A stretch of DNA of 64,000 nucleotides from Chloroflexota bacterium (GTDB taxonomy: Bacteria; Chloroflexota; Limnocylindria; P2-11E), in contig VBDU01000074.1 in assembly GCA_005883625.1 (NCBI GenBank), forward strand, positions 31,498 through 95,497. Direction: 5' to 3'. This document shows, one piece after another, positions 16,131 to 24,826 of this stretch; positions within the stretch are counted from its first letter, which is position 1; every line of letters begins with the position of its first letter. The translations under genes were made by a program, and so were the position numbers. The notes below the pieces were generated by a model. It searched no databases, was not told where the DNA came from, and was given only the letters and a program-made list of their open reading frames with translations.

Positions 16131-17387
16131 ATGCCCCTGCCGCTCATCGAGCGTCTTCGCGCGCGCGGCTTCGTCCCGCCCGATTACGCCGGGCACGGCC
16201 TGCTGAACGTCGCCGCGACGGTGCTCGACATCCTCGGCGCGCGCGAGGGCGACGATCCCCCGCCGCTCGCCGACCTGGATCCGGCGCTGCGCGACGGCGT
16301 CACGCACGTCGTCGTGATCCTCGCCGACGGTCTCGGCGCTCGTCAGCTCGAGCGGCTGTGCGCGAGCGGCGACACGCCGTTCCTCGCGTCGCTCGTCGAG
16401 CGCGCGAAGCGCCGCGACCGTGGCCAGCTCCTCCAGGCACGCACGATCTTTCCTTCGACCACGGCGGCGGCCATCACGACGCTGAACACCGCGCGCACGC
16501 CACAGGAGCACGGCAACCTCGCCTACTTCGTGTGGCTCGAGGAGTTCGCGCAGGTCACGCAGATGCTCCGCTGGGGTCCGGGCATCACGCGCCGCGGCTC
16601 GTACTTCGACGACCCCGCGCTCGATCCGGCCACGTACGCGAAGGTCGCCTCGATCCACGGCCGGCTGCGCGACCGTGGCGCGGCGTCGTATCTCATCGAG
16701 CCCGAGGCGTTCCGCCAGGAGGCGATGACGCGGATGCACGCCTCGGAGGCGACGTACTACGGTTACTTCCTCCCGTCGGCGATGGGCGTGCAGCTCCGGC
16801 GGATCCTGGCGCAGCGTCCGCACGGGAGCGCCCCGGCCTACGTGTACGCGTACTGGGCGGGCATCGATACGGCCGCGCACCAGCACGGGCCACGCTCCGC
16901 GGAGCAGGCCGCCGAGGCGGCCATGTTCGATCTCGACCTGCAGCGCGCGTTCGCGGGAGACCAGTACGGCGACACGCTCGTGCTGCTCACCGCCGACCAC
17001 GGCCACGCGGCGACGGACCCGAAGGATCTCGTGGATCTCGTCGGTGACCAGCAGCTCGGGGCGCTCCTGCGCAACCCGCCCGCCGGCGAGCCGCGCTGCG
17101 TCTTCCTCCACACGGATCAGCCGGACCGCGTGAAGCAGCATTTGGAGCGACGCTGGCCGGAGACGTTCTTCGTCTTCGACCGCGAGGAGGCGCTCGCCGC
17201 GGGCCTCTTCGGGCGCGGCGATCCGGACCTCGTCCGTCGCCGCGTCGGAGAGGTCTGCGCGCTGCTCGACGGCGATCGCGCGGCGGCGATCGTGAAGGTC
17301 GACGGTCAGATCTTCCGGCACTACGGGTCGCACGGCGGGATGACACCGGACGAGATGGACATCCCGGTCCTGGCCTGGCGCGCCTAA
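16131..17387 (+). CDS. type I phosphodiesterase/nucleotide pyrophosphatase-family protein
   Basis: A 418-residue alkaline-phosphatase-superfamily enzyme without an obvious signal peptide. Metal-site motifs are VVVILADGLGARQ, the nucleophile region FPSTTAAAITTLNTAR, AYWAGIDTAAHQHGP and LLTADHGH, with the final HGGMTPDEMDIP. These enzymes hydrolyse phosphodiester or pyrophosphate bonds with two metals. Divergent from the amidohydrolase (21 bases between starts). The start is ATG 16131; the frame is open much further upstream but only in shadow sequence. Confidence 0.85.
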   Translation: MPLPLIERLRARGFVPPDYAGHGLLNVAATVLDILGAREGDDPPPLADLDPALRDGVTHVVVILADGLGARQLERLCASGDTPFLASLVERAKRRDRGQLLQARTIFPSTTAAAITTLNTARTPQEHGNLAYFVWLEEFAQVTQMLRWGPGITRRGSYFDDPALDPATYAKVASIHGRLRDRGAASYLIEPEAFRQEAMTRMHASEATYYGYFLPSAMGVQLRRILAQRPHGSAPAYVYAYWAGIDTAAHQHGPRSAEQAAEAAMFDLDLQRAFAGDQYGDTLVLLTADHGHAATDPKDLVDLVGDQQLGALLRNPPAGEPRCVFLHTDQPDRVKQHLERRWPETFFVFDREEALAAGLFGRGDPDLVRRRVGEVCALLDGDRAAAIVKVDGQIFRHYGSHGGMTPDEMDIPVLAWRA

Positions 17388-17399
17388 GATTCCGCGCGA

Positions 17400-17843
17400 G
17401 TGGCGACGACCTCCTACCTCACGGACGTGGCTGGCGGGCCCGTCGCGGCGGCCGCGTTCGAAGACGACGACGCCGCGGTGACCGCGGTGACGATGCTCCG
17501 CGATTCCGGCGTCCGCGAGCAGGACATCTCGGTGGTCGCGGCCGATCCGCGGCGGGCTGCGAACGTCGCGGGCGACCGGGCCTGGCTTCCCGGAAAGGCC
17601 TGGAACGGCCTTGTCGATCGGCTTGCGCGCCTCGTGCCCGGCGGCCCGCTGCCCAAGGAGCTCCGTCAGCGCTACGGCGAAGCGCTGCGCAAAGGGAAGA
17701 TCGTCGTGGTGGTCGCGGCGGACGGTCAGCCGCCCGACACGATCGCCGCGCTCCTCGCGCAGGCGCGCGGCGACGACGTCCAGCAGTGGTGGCAGAGCCC
17801 GACGCGCCTCTTCGCGCCTCCCGAGCTCGCGGGACCGTTCTAG
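17400..17843 (+). CDS. hypothetical protein with general-stress-like domain
   Basis: A 147-residue soluble protein. The first 55 residues (FEDDDAAVTAVTMLRDSGV, DISVVAADPRR) resemble the flavin/heat-induced-like domain of general stress proteins, and the end has KIVVVVAADGQPPDTIAALL. GTG start, 12 bases after the phosphodiesterase stop, so probably co-transcribed with it and with the cupin that follows. Function is unknown. Confidence 0.6.
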   Translation: MATTSYLTDVAGGPVAAAAFEDDDAAVTAVTMLRDSGVREQDISVVAADPRRAANVAGDRAWLPGKAWNGLVDRLARLVPGGPLPKELRQRYGEALRKGKIVVVVAADGQPPDTIAALLAQARGDDVQQWWQSPTRLFAPPELAGPF

Positions 17844-17850
17844 GCGAAGC

Positions 17851-18207
17851 GTGCGCGTCGTCCGTTTCGCGCCGAGCGGCAGGACCCGGAGCCACGCGCA
17901 GATCTTCTCCGGCCACGTGGAGGCGCAGACCGCGGTCGGCGGCGAGATCAGCAAGGACCTGCGCGTCTCCGAGATCGCGTTCAAGGACGGCGCGCGCAAC
18001 CGCTGGCACGTTCACACGACCGATCAGGTCCTCGTGGTGACGGAAGGCGAGGGGATCCTCGCGGGCGACGGCGAGCAGCACGACCTCGCGACCGGCGATG
18101 TCGCGTTCATCCCCGCGAACACGAGGCACTGGCATGGCGCGAAGCCGGGGAAGGACATGACGCACTGGTCCATCCTCGGCCCCGCGGACACGAAGATCGC
18201 GGACTAA
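17851..18207 (+). CDS. small cupin-domain protein
   Basis: A 118-residue single-domain cupin. Motif 1 is RWHVHTTDQVLVVTEGEG and motif 2 is DVAFIPANTRHWHGA, giving three to four likely metal-binding histidines. Such proteins act as small-molecule sensors, dioxygenases or isomerases. GTG start at 17851, seven bases after the preceding stop. The substrate is not readable. Confidence 0.8.
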   Translation: MRVVRFAPSGRTRSHAQIFSGHVEAQTAVGGEISKDLRVSEIAFKDGARNRWHVHTTDQVLVVTEGEGILAGDGEQHDLATGDVAFIPANTRHWHGAKPGKDMTHWSILGPADTKIAD

Positions 18208-18241
18208 CCGCGGGAGCTAAACGGCCACCGTTCGGTGCGTG

Positions 18242-18829
18242 TCATCGTCGGAGGACGCGTCCGGTCCAGATCCAGAACGCCGGGCCGAGCACGACCGAGG
18301 CAAGCCCGCCCGAAACGAGGACGAGGTTCTCCGCGGCCGCGACGGTCGCGACGAAGAGGAGGACGAGGTCGACGCCGTCGACGATCGCGAGCGTCGCGAG
18401 CTCCCGCGGGAATCCGGGGACGTCGCCTGCGCGGATCACCAGGCCGAACGTGAACACCCAGAGGCCGGCGAGTCCGAACGTCGCGAACCCGCGCGGATCC
18501 GTGGGCGCGAGGTCGGGCACCTCGATCGCGCCGACCTCCGCGAGCGCCGAATACACGCCGTGCGTTGCCGACAGGAGCGCGTACCCGACGCCGAGCGCCG
18601 CGAGCCACCTGCCGTCGAGCGCCGCGATGCGGCCGGTGACACCCACGATCGCGATCGTCGCCGAGAGCCCGCCTGCCGCGATGAGCGCGTTCGCGAGCGC
18701 TGACGCGCGGTGCGCCTCGGGATGGCCGTGGACGAGGCCGAGGAATACCGCGGCGTACGCGAGCGAGAAGAAGGCCACGAAATACGCCTGCAGCCCCGCG
18801 CGGCGGGAGAAGTCGCGGTCGCCCTGCAC
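18242..18829 (-). CDS. six-helix membrane protein of unknown function
   Basis: A 195-residue protein with about six hydrophobic segments (for example AYFVAFFSLAYAAVFLGLVH and LVLLFVATVAAAENLVLV). No active-site or transport motif is recognised. GTG start; it follows the ABC permease by 21 bases on the same strand and is probably the last gene of the sigma/anti-sigma/ABC operon. Confidence 0.65.
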   Translation of the reverse strand: MQGDRDFSRRAGLQAYFVAFFSLAYAAVFLGLVHGHPEAHRASALANALIAAGGLSATIAIVGVTGRIAALDGRWLAALGVGYALLSATHGVYSALAEVGAIEVPDLAPTDPRGFATFGLAGLWVFTFGLVIRAGDVPGFPRELATLAIVDGVDLVLLFVATVAAAENLVLVSGGLASVVLGPAFWIWTGRVLRR

Positions 18830-18850
18830 CGCGCGGGATTCTACGGAGGG

Positions 18851-19708
18851 CTAGACCTCGCGCGCGCGGAAGCTCCAGACGGCGAGCGCGAGGACCCCCG
18901 CGATCCACGCGACCGACCACACCAGGTACGCGCTGGGCGGGGGCGTCGCCGCGAAGAATGGATTGCCTGCCGCGGCGGGTCCGGCGTTCGCGAAGCCGGC
19001 GATGACGGCCGCGGGCTCGAGGCTCCAGACCGCGCCGCGCCAGAGCCCGTCGGTCGGAAGGATGAGCTTCGTCGCCGTCCCGACGTGCGTGATCGTGTCG
19101 TTCGCGAACGCGGTCCCGACGCCCTCGACGATGCCGCCGATCCACGCGATGCCCGACGCGATCACGGCGACGACGCCGCCGACGATCCCCGCGAGCCGCG
19201 TCGAGAGCGCGAGCGCCAGGGTGATGATCACCGCGCCCTCGCCGAGGACGAAGGCGAGGAACTCGATCGGATGCGGCGGCGCGTAGCCGGTGACGGCGCG
19301 TACCGCGAGCAGCTCGACCACGCCGGCGCCGATCCCGTAGCCTGCGAGCAGTGCGACCAGCCCGAGCCACTTGCCGAGGACGTACTCGGCCCGCGCGATG
19401 GGCCGCGCCAGGAGCGCGAGCGAGATCCCGGACTCGACCTCGGCCGAGATCGCCGGCGCCGCGACGAACGCCGACGAGAGCATCACCGCCTGGCTGAACA
19501 TGAACATCACGAGGATGAGCAGCTGCGAGGTGATCGCGGTCTGTTGCACCGGCGGGAGTGGCTGACCGCCAGTCCGCAGATCCGCGATTCGCGAGAAGCC
19601 CCAGACCGTGAGCGCGATGACGACGAGCGTCAGCGCGACGAGCGCGAAGAGCAGCTTGCGCCGGGAGGCCTCGCGGAGGATCTCGCGCGCGACGACGAGG
19701 CTGGGCAT
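18851..19708 (-). CDS. ABC exporter permease
   Basis: A 285-residue ABC-2-type permease with about six helices: an N-terminal cytoplasmic elbow (VVAREILREASRRKLLF), a first helix, and the EVESGISLALLARPIARAEY motif typical of NosY/bacitracin-type permeases. The ATG overlaps the ATPase stop (ATGA), so the two form one transporter. The substrate is unknown; linkage to a sigma/anti-sigma pair suggests a stress-responsive exporter. Confidence 0.85.
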   Translation of the reverse strand: MPSLVVAREILREASRRKLLFALVALTLVVIALTVWGFSRIADLRTGGQPLPPVQQTAITSQLLILVMFMFSQAVMLSSAFVAAPAISAEVESGISLALLARPIARAEYVLGKWLGLVALLAGYGIGAGVVELLAVRAVTGYAPPHPIEFLAFVLGEGAVIITLALALSTRLAGIVGGVVAVIASGIAWIGGIVEGVGTAFANDTITHVGTATKLILPTDGLWRGAVWSLEPAAVIAGFANAGPAAAGNPFFAATPPPSAYLVWSVAWIAGVLALAVWSFRAREV

Positions 19709-20610
19709 CACTGGCCGAGGAGCCGGAGGAAGCGCTCCTCGAGCGATTCGTGCTGCGGCTCGACGCTGTACACCCGCGCGCCCGCGCGGACCGCGTCCGC
19801 CACGAGCTCGGGGACGCGCTCGGGATCGATGCCCCGCACGAGGAGCTCGCCGTCGCCGCCGTCGAGCTCGCCGTAGCGCGCGAGGGCGGCGCGCCCCTCG
19901 CGCGTCAGTCCCGCGATGCGCAGGCGGACCGCGTTCGCGCGTAGCAGCTCGTCGAGCGTCCCCTCCGCGACGACGCGGCCGCGGTCGATGATCGCCACGC
20001 TGTCGCAGACCTGCTCGACCTCGGTGAGGAGGTGCGAGTTGAGGAACACGGTCGTCCCGAGCTGGCGCAGCCCGCGGATGATCTCGCGCACGTCGTGGCG
20101 GCCCACCGGATCGAGTGCGCTCGTGGGCTCGTCGAGCAGCACGAGCGCGGGCCGCCCGATGAGCGCGACGCCGAGGCCGAGGCGCTGCTGCATCCCCTTC
20201 GAGTAGGTCCCGACGCGGCTCGTCGCGCGGTCCGCCAGGCCGACGGTCGCGAGAACGTCCCCAATCTCGCGCTCCCAGCGCGCGCGCTCGACGCCCGCGA
20301 GCTCGCAGTGCAGGGCGAGGACCTCGCGCGCGCCGAGCCACGGCTGGTAGCGGAAGAGCTCGGGCAGGTAGCCGATGCGGCGGCGCGCCCCGCGGGACCC
20401 GAGCGGCTCTCCAAGGACAGCCCCGGTCCCCGACGTGCGCGTCGCGAGGCCGAGGAGGAGCTTCACCGCTGTCGTCTTGCCCGCGCCGTTCGGGCCGAGG
20501 AAGCCGTAGACCTGGCCGACGCGCACGGACATCGTGAGCCCCGCGAGCGCGACGACGCTCCCGTAGCGCTTCGCGAGGTCGCGCGTCTCGATCGCGAGCG
20601 ATCCGCTCAC
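19708..20610 (-). CDS. ABC exporter ATP-binding protein
   Basis: A 300-residue ATPase of the bacitracin/NatA/CcmA group. It has Walker A FLGPNGAGKTTAV, Q-loop YLPELFRYQPW, signature TYSKGMQQRLGLG, Walker B LVLLDEPTSALDP and H-loop FLNSHLLTE, with the usual C-terminal regulatory tail. GTG start overlapping the TAG of the anti-sigma-like gene by one base. Partner permease is downstream. Confidence 0.93.
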   Translation of the reverse strand: MSGSLAIETRDLAKRYGSVVALAGLTMSVRVGQVYGFLGPNGAGKTTAVKLLLGLATRTSGTGAVLGEPLGSRGARRRIGYLPELFRYQPWLGAREVLALHCELAGVERARWEREIGDVLATVGLADRATSRVGTYSKGMQQRLGLGVALIGRPALVLLDEPTSALDPVGRHDVREIIRGLRQLGTTVFLNSHLLTEVEQVCDSVAIIDRGRVVAEGTLDELLRANAVRLRIAGLTREGRAALARYGELDGGDGELLVRGIDPERVPELVADAVRAGARVYSVEPQHESLEERFLRLLGQ

Positions 20611-21650
20611 TATTTGAGCGAGTTCGCGACCGCCAGCACCTGTGATTCCGTGAGCGTACCGAGCACCTCGAACATCATGCCGCCCTTCTGCCAGATGAGG
20701 GCGCTGCCGAGGCCCGTGGAGTCACCGATGAAGAGCCCGTCCACGCCCTGGACCTTCACCGGGTGGGAGATCGCGAGCTCGGCGGGCACCGGCACCGGCA
20801 GCGTCGACGAGGGATCGGTGATCGCGCGAAGTGCGGCCGCCAGCTGTGGCGAGATGCCCGGCTGCTGAAGGAGGTAGCCGCGCAGCTCGTCGACGGTGAC
20901 GCCGTCGCTCGTGACCGTCGGCGCCTTGGCCTGACCGATGACGAGCGTCGGGATGCCGCCCAACGTGCCGCCCGCCGAGCCGGTCGGCCCGGTCGTCGTC
21001 GCGGTCGGATCCGTCGCGCCCCACACCTGGATCGCCGCGGGGCCGCCGGTGATCGTGAGCTTCGCGCCGTCCACGTCCTTGGGCAGCGGCGGGATGGTGC
21101 GACCCGCCTTCGCGGCGGACGCACGCGCGGCCTCGGCGCTGAACGTGAAGGTCGCGGTCGACCGGTTGATCACGCCGTAGCGCGCGGTGCCCGTGACGCC
21201 CTGAGGGAGCGACGACGGAGCGAGCACGTCGAATCCGGCGGCCGCGGTCGCCGCGGGGAGCGAGCGGACCTCGCGCGGCTGCGGCGGGGTGGTCCAGGCG
21301 AAGGTCCCGTACGCGCCGATGCATTCCTCGAGGCGCTCGCCGCGGCACGCGCCGCCGAGCTGCGCGAGGTCGGCCTGGCTGACCGGGACGGCGGTGACGC
21401 TCTTGGGCTCGAAGATCGTGAGGACCGTCCCCGCGACGCCGGAGAGCGCGAGCGCGCTCGCCACGAGGACGACGGTCGCCGCCGCCGCGAGGCCCTGGAC
21501 GCCGCGCGTGGAGATGCGCCGGCCTGGCGGCGCGACCACCGGGGTCAGGCCTTCGCGCGCGACGCTCGCGCGCAACCGCTCGAGCCCGCGCTCCGTGTCG
21601 GTGCGCGGCTCCTCGGTCCCCAGCGCTCGCTCGATCTCGTTCGCGTTCAT
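20610..21650 (-). CDS. membrane-anchored anti-sigma-like protein (DUF4367-type C-terminus)
   Basis: A 346-residue protein with an N-terminal cytoplasmic part (about 1-48), one membrane helix (AAATVVLVASALALSGVAG) and a large external domain ending LIWQKGGMMFEVLGTLTE, like DUF4367 and MucB/RseB-type sensor domains. Its ATG overlaps the ECF sigma stop (ATGA), the standard arrangement of a sigma factor and its anti-sigma. No zinc HxxxCxxC motif is visible in the cytoplasmic part, so binding mode is unclear. Anti-sigma role is inferred from position and topology. Confidence 0.75.
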   Translation of the reverse strand: MNANEIERALGTEEPRTDTERGLERLRASVAREGLTPVVAPPGRRISTRGVQGLAAAATVVLVASALALSGVAGTVLTIFEPKSVTAVPVSQADLAQLGGACRGERLEECIGAYGTFAWTTPPQPREVRSLPAATAAAGFDVLAPSSLPQGVTGTARYGVINRSTATFTFSAEAARASAAKAGRTIPPLPKDVDGAKLTITGGPAAIQVWGATDPTATTTGPTGSAGGTLGGIPTLVIGQAKAPTVTSDGVTVDELRGYLLQQPGISPQLAAALRAITDPSSTLPVPVPAELAISHPVKVQGVDGLFIGDSTGLGSALIWQKGGMMFEVLGTLTESQVLAVANSLK

Positions 21651-22183
21651 CGCAGTTCCCTCCGGAAGGCCTCTTCCGCGCGTCGCAGGAGCGTGCCGAC
21701 GCTCGACGCGCGGACGTCGACGGCGGCGGCGATCTCGGCGTAGCTGAGCCCGGCGTAGCGGAGCGCGAGGATCGTCGCGTCGCGCTCGGGGAGACGCGCG
21801 AGGATCGCGCGCACCTCGTCCCGCGTCTCGGCGGCCTCCACGGAGTCCGCGGGATCGGGGGAGGCGGCGTCCTGCGGGATCGCCTGCGCCGCCTCGCGCG
21901 TCGTCCGCCGCGACCGCGAGCGCAGCGCGTTGAGCGCCGTGTGCGCGGCGGCGGCGTGGAGCCAGGCCGCGGCGTAGTCCGCGCTCGCCGGATGCGCGCG
22001 ATAGAACGCGAGGAACACCTCTTGGGCGACGTCCTCCGCTTCGTCCTGGTCGGCCACCACGCGGAAGGCCACGCGGACGACGCGCGCGTACTCGGCGCGG
22101 AAGAGGCGCTCGAACGCGGCGGGCACCGCGGCCGCTCGGTCGCGGCCGTGCTCGGGCGCCGTCGCCTCCATCGCGGTGGCCAC
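21647..22183 (-). CDS. ECF RNA polymerase sigma factor
   Basis: A 178-residue ECF sigma factor. Region 2 is FRVVADQDEAEDVAQEVFLA and region 4 is LSYAEIAAAVDVRASSVGTL. GTG start, immediately after the epimerase stop. The next gene is a membrane protein overlapping its stop, so the sigma factor is probably held at the membrane until a signal arrives; the coupled ABC exporter is the likely regulon core. Confidence 0.92.
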   Translation of the reverse strand: MATAMEATAPEHGRDRAAAVPAAFERLFRAEYARVVRVAFRVVADQDEAEDVAQEVFLAFYRAHPASADYAAAWLHAAAAHTALNALRSRSRRTTREAAQAIPQDAASPDPADSVEAAETRDEVRAILARLPERDATILALRYAGLSYAEIAAAVDVRASSVGTLLRRAEEAFRRELR

Positions 22184-23242
22184 CTATCCCTTGAGCACCG
22201 CGGAGCCGCGAAGTGTGACAAGGGCGGCGTCCTCGGCGGCGTATTCGGCCTTTTCGTCCCCTGGCGGGTCGGGAGCCGGCGCCTGCGCGTACCACTCGAA
22301 CGCGCGCCGCAACCCTTCCTCTCGGCCGACCACCTCGGCGTACCCGAGCTCGCGCCGGATCCGTTCGGTCGAGCCGACGAGGTGCTGCTCGTACGTGGTG
22401 TGCGCGTCATCGCGCAGGTGCGCGGGGAGGCGCTCGTTCTCGGCGGCGACGAGCTCGCCCTTCCAGCCCATCACCTGTGCCATGAGCGCCGCCCACTCGC
22501 GGTACGAGAGCGCCTGCTCCTCGGCGACGTTGTACACGCGGCCGACCGCGCGCTCGTTCGTCGCGGCGAGCACGATCGCGTGCGCGACGTTCGCGAGGTG
22601 TGTGCGCGAAGCGCGGAACGCCCACGCGCGCTCGGTCATGAGGATGGCGGGGCGGCCATCGGCCATCCGCTTCCATTCCCCGTAGAACCGGCGCTGGGTG
22701 TCGCGCTCGCCGTGGATCATCCCCAGGCGCACGACCGTGCCCGCGATTCCGGGCGTGCCGAGGACCGCGCGCTCGACGAGGATCTTGTCGTACGCGTCGA
22801 GCCAGGGCGGCCTTTGCCCGATGCCGGCCGGCGTGTGGTCGCGATAGGGATAGAGGTGCTCGCGAAGCGGCGAGTCCTCCGTCAGCGGTAGCTGCTCGAG
22901 CGGTCCCGGCTCGCTGCTCTGGAGACGGCCGTACGCGCGATACACGTCCATGCTGCTCACGGCGAGCACGCGCGCCGCGATCCCGCGGACCGCATCGACC
23001 GTCCCGCGGGCGTCGGCCTCGGTCATCGCGCGCATGTCGATGGCGACGTCCGGGCGGAAGCGCGCGAAGGCGTCGCGGTGGTCGCGGATCCGCGAGCGAT
23101 CGCCGTGGACGTGCGCGACCTCTCCGAGCTCGAGCTCGTGCTCGCCACGGTGGAAGATCGCGACGTCGTGGCCGACCGCGAGCAGCCCGCGGACGACCGC
23201 CGGGCCGATGAAGCCTGTCCCGCCGACGACGAGCGACCGCAT
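22184..23242 (-). CDS. NAD-dependent epimerase/dehydratase-family protein
   Basis: A 352-residue extended SDR. The Rossmann motif is VVGGTGFIGPAVVRGL; an active-site-like SSMDVYRAYG and later region LVERAVLGTPG are present. The canonical YxxxK is not clear: Y follows in VYRAYGR without a matching lysine, so it may be an atypical member (reductase-like or RNA-binding CSP41 type). ATG 23242 begins the Rossmann strand directly. It is the first gene of the sigma-factor operon, adjoining it without a gap. Confidence 0.78.
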   Translation of the reverse strand: MRSLVVGGTGFIGPAVVRGLLAVGHDVAIFHRGEHELELGEVAHVHGDRSRIRDHRDAFARFRPDVAIDMRAMTEADARGTVDAVRGIAARVLAVSSMDVYRAYGRLQSSEPGPLEQLPLTEDSPLREHLYPYRDHTPAGIGQRPPWLDAYDKILVERAVLGTPGIAGTVVRLGMIHGERDTQRRFYGEWKRMADGRPAILMTERAWAFRASRTHLANVAHAIVLAATNERAVGRVYNVAEEQALSYREWAALMAQVMGWKGELVAAENERLPAHLRDDAHTTYEQHLVGSTERIRRELGYAEVVGREEGLRRAFEWYAQAPAPDPPGDEKAEYAAEDAALVTLRGSAVLKG

Positions 23243-23336
23243 ACGTCGATTGTCCGCCAGGGCCGGCGGTACGCTCTGCGCCGCATGGAGCTCGCCGTCT
23301 GGGCCGTCGCGGCCCCTGATCGCGTTCGGCCTCATC

Positions 23337-23711
23337 GTGCTCGCCGTCGGCCTGGCCCTGCCGATCGACCACGTGGCCATCCGGACGGCGACGTTCCCCG
23401 CGGAGTCGCAGGCGCTCTGGGACGCGATCCACGATCCCGCGCTCGCGCGTGCGGCCGCGGGCGAGGTCGAGACAGAGGAGATCGAGTCCGTGCCGCCCAA
23501 GCTGCTCGTCACGAAGGTCGTGGGCGAAAAAGCATTCGGCGGGACCTGGACGTTCGAGATCGGACCGGCCGAGCGTGGCAGCACGCTCACGATCACGGAG
23601 CGGGGCGAGGCCTACAACCCGATATTCCGGTTCGTCTCGCGGTTCGTGATGGGCCATCACCGCACGATCGACGCGTACCTGTCGCGGCTGCGCAGGCGCT
23701 TCGCGGCGTAG
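23337..23711 (+). CDS. SRPBCC-fold protein with N-terminal membrane helix
   Basis: About 124 residues (131 if the in-frame CTG at 23316 is used). A hydrophobic segment IAFGLIVLAVGLALPI precedes a START/polyketide-cyclase-like domain: ATFPAESQALWDAIHDPA, FGGTWTFEI, LTITERGEA and a final amphipathic helix FVMGHHRTIDAYLSRLRRRF. No ATG or TTG is in frame near the helix; GTG 23337 would remove part of it, CTG 23316 keeps it. Ligand unknown. Confidence 0.65.
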   Translation: MLAVGLALPIDHVAIRTATFPAESQALWDAIHDPALARAAAGEVETEEIESVPPKLLVTKVVGEKAFGGTWTFEIGPAERGSTLTITERGEAYNPIFRFVSRFVMGHHRTIDAYLSRLRRRFAA

Positions 23712-23713
23712 CT

Positions 23714-23745
23714 CGGACGCCCGTCCGACGACCGGACGCCCGTCC
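23714..23745. promoter_or_regulatory. twin palindromes upstream of the hemerythrin gene
   Basis: CGGACGCCCGTCC occurs twice (23714-23726 and 23733-23745). Each contains the 12-bp palindrome GGACGCCCGTCC, centres 19 bp apart. They lie between the SRPBCC stop and the hemerythrin start. They could be tandem operators or small hairpins ending the upstream transcript. Confidence 0.4.
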
Positions 23746-23805
23746 TGTTCTGGCATCCACCTTGCGTCCTCTCTGCCCTCGAGATCGCGGAGAAGAGGAG
23801 CTCGC

Positions 23806-24267
23806 ATGGATGGACTGAGCCTGCTCAAGGAGGACCACGACAAAGCGAAAGAGGCGATAAGGAAGATCGAGGGGACGAACGACCGGGCGACGAAGGAGCG
23901 AGAGGAGCTCTTTCAGGCGCTCGTCGACGACCTCGCGGTCCACGAGCGCATCGAAGAAGAGATCTTCTACCCCGCGCTCGAGGATCAGCCGAAGACGAAG
24001 GACCTGATCCTCGAGTCGTACGTCGAGCACGACGTCGTCGACACGCTGACCGACGAGATCTCGACCATCGAGGCCGGCGACGAGAAATGGCTCCCGACCT
24101 TCAAAGTGTTCAAGGAGAACCTGGAGCACCACATCAAAGAGGAGGAAGAGGAGCTCTTCCCCAAGGTCAAGGACATTTTCTCCCGGGAGCAGCTCGAGGA
24201 CCTCGGCAACAAGATGGCGGCCCTCAAAGAGGTCGCGCAGCAGGAGCTCATGGAAGAAGCGAGATAG
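23806..24267 (+). CDS. hemerythrin HHE-domain protein
   Basis: A 153-residue four-helix protein with the histidine/glutamate pattern of HHE cation-binding domains: LLKEDHDKAKEAI, DDLAVHERIEEEIFYPAL, SYVEHDVVDTLTDEI and NLEHHIKEEEEELFPKV. It should hold a non-heme diiron site for O2, NO or redox sensing or iron storage. ATG with AGAGGAG upstream. Followed 11 bases later by an SRPBCC protein on the same strand. Two palindromes precede it. Confidence 0.9.
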   Translation: MDGLSLLKEDHDKAKEAIRKIEGTNDRATKEREELFQALVDDLAVHERIEEEIFYPALEDQPKTKDLILESYVEHDVVDTLTDEISTIEAGDEKWLPTFKVFKENLEHHIKEEEEELFPKVKDIFSREQLEDLGNKMAALKEVAQQELMEEAR

Positions 24268-24278
24268 GGAGGCCACAG

Positions 24279-24776
24279 ATGCCGAAGCTCAAGAAGTCGA
24301 TCGAGGTGGCCGTGCCGGTGCGCGTCGCCTACGACCAGTGGACCCAGTTCGAGGAGTTCCCGCGCTTCATGGAAGGCGTCGAGTCCGTGAAGCAGCTCGA
24401 TGACAGGCGCCTGCGCTGGCGCGCCAACGTCGCCGGGAAGGTCGAGGAGTGGGACGCGGAGATCGTCGAGCAGACGCCCGATCGCGTGATCTCGTGGCGG
24501 AGCACCTCGGGCGCGCGGAACGAGGGCATCGTGCTCTTCACACCGCTCGACTCGGGCAAGACGAAGATCGAGCTCGACCTCCACTGGGAGCCGAAGGACG
24601 TGACCGAGCGCGTCGGCGACGTGCTCGGCGCGGACGACATGCGCGTTCAGGGCGACCTGCAGCGGTTCAAGGACTTCGTCGAGAAGCGCGGCGCTCCGAC
24701 CGGGGCGTGGCGCGGCGAGATCCACGGCGAGCGAGTCGAGGCGGACGAGGAGGCCGGCACCGGCTCACGCGGCTGA
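24279..24776 (+). CDS. SRPBCC-fold cyclase/dehydrase-like protein
   Basis: A 165-residue START-like protein: SIEVAVPVRVAYDQWTQFEE, FPRFMEGVESV, WDAEIVEQTPDRVISWRS and the C-terminal helix VQGDLQRFKDFVEKRG, like the coenzyme Q-binding COQ10/polyketide cyclase 2 family. It binds a hydrophobic ligand; which one is unknown. GGGAGG lies upstream of ATG 24279. Likely co-transcribed with the hemerythrin gene. Confidence 0.83.
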   Translation: MPKLKKSIEVAVPVRVAYDQWTQFEEFPRFMEGVESVKQLDDRRLRWRANVAGKVEEWDAEIVEQTPDRVISWRSTSGARNEGIVLFTPLDSGKTKIELDLHWEPKDVTERVGDVLGADDMRVQGDLQRFKDFVEKRGAPTGAWRGEIHGERVEADEEAGTGSRG

Positions 24777-24826
24777 CCCGGGGACGAGACTGCCTTGGCA
24801 CGCCCGCTGCTCTAGCGGCTTGACCG

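Noticed and set aside
14934..17999. A 1021-codon minus-strand frame
   Set aside because: Only 14934-16109 has protein-like composition and motifs; the rest is antisense to the phosphodiesterase and neighbouring plus-strand genes.
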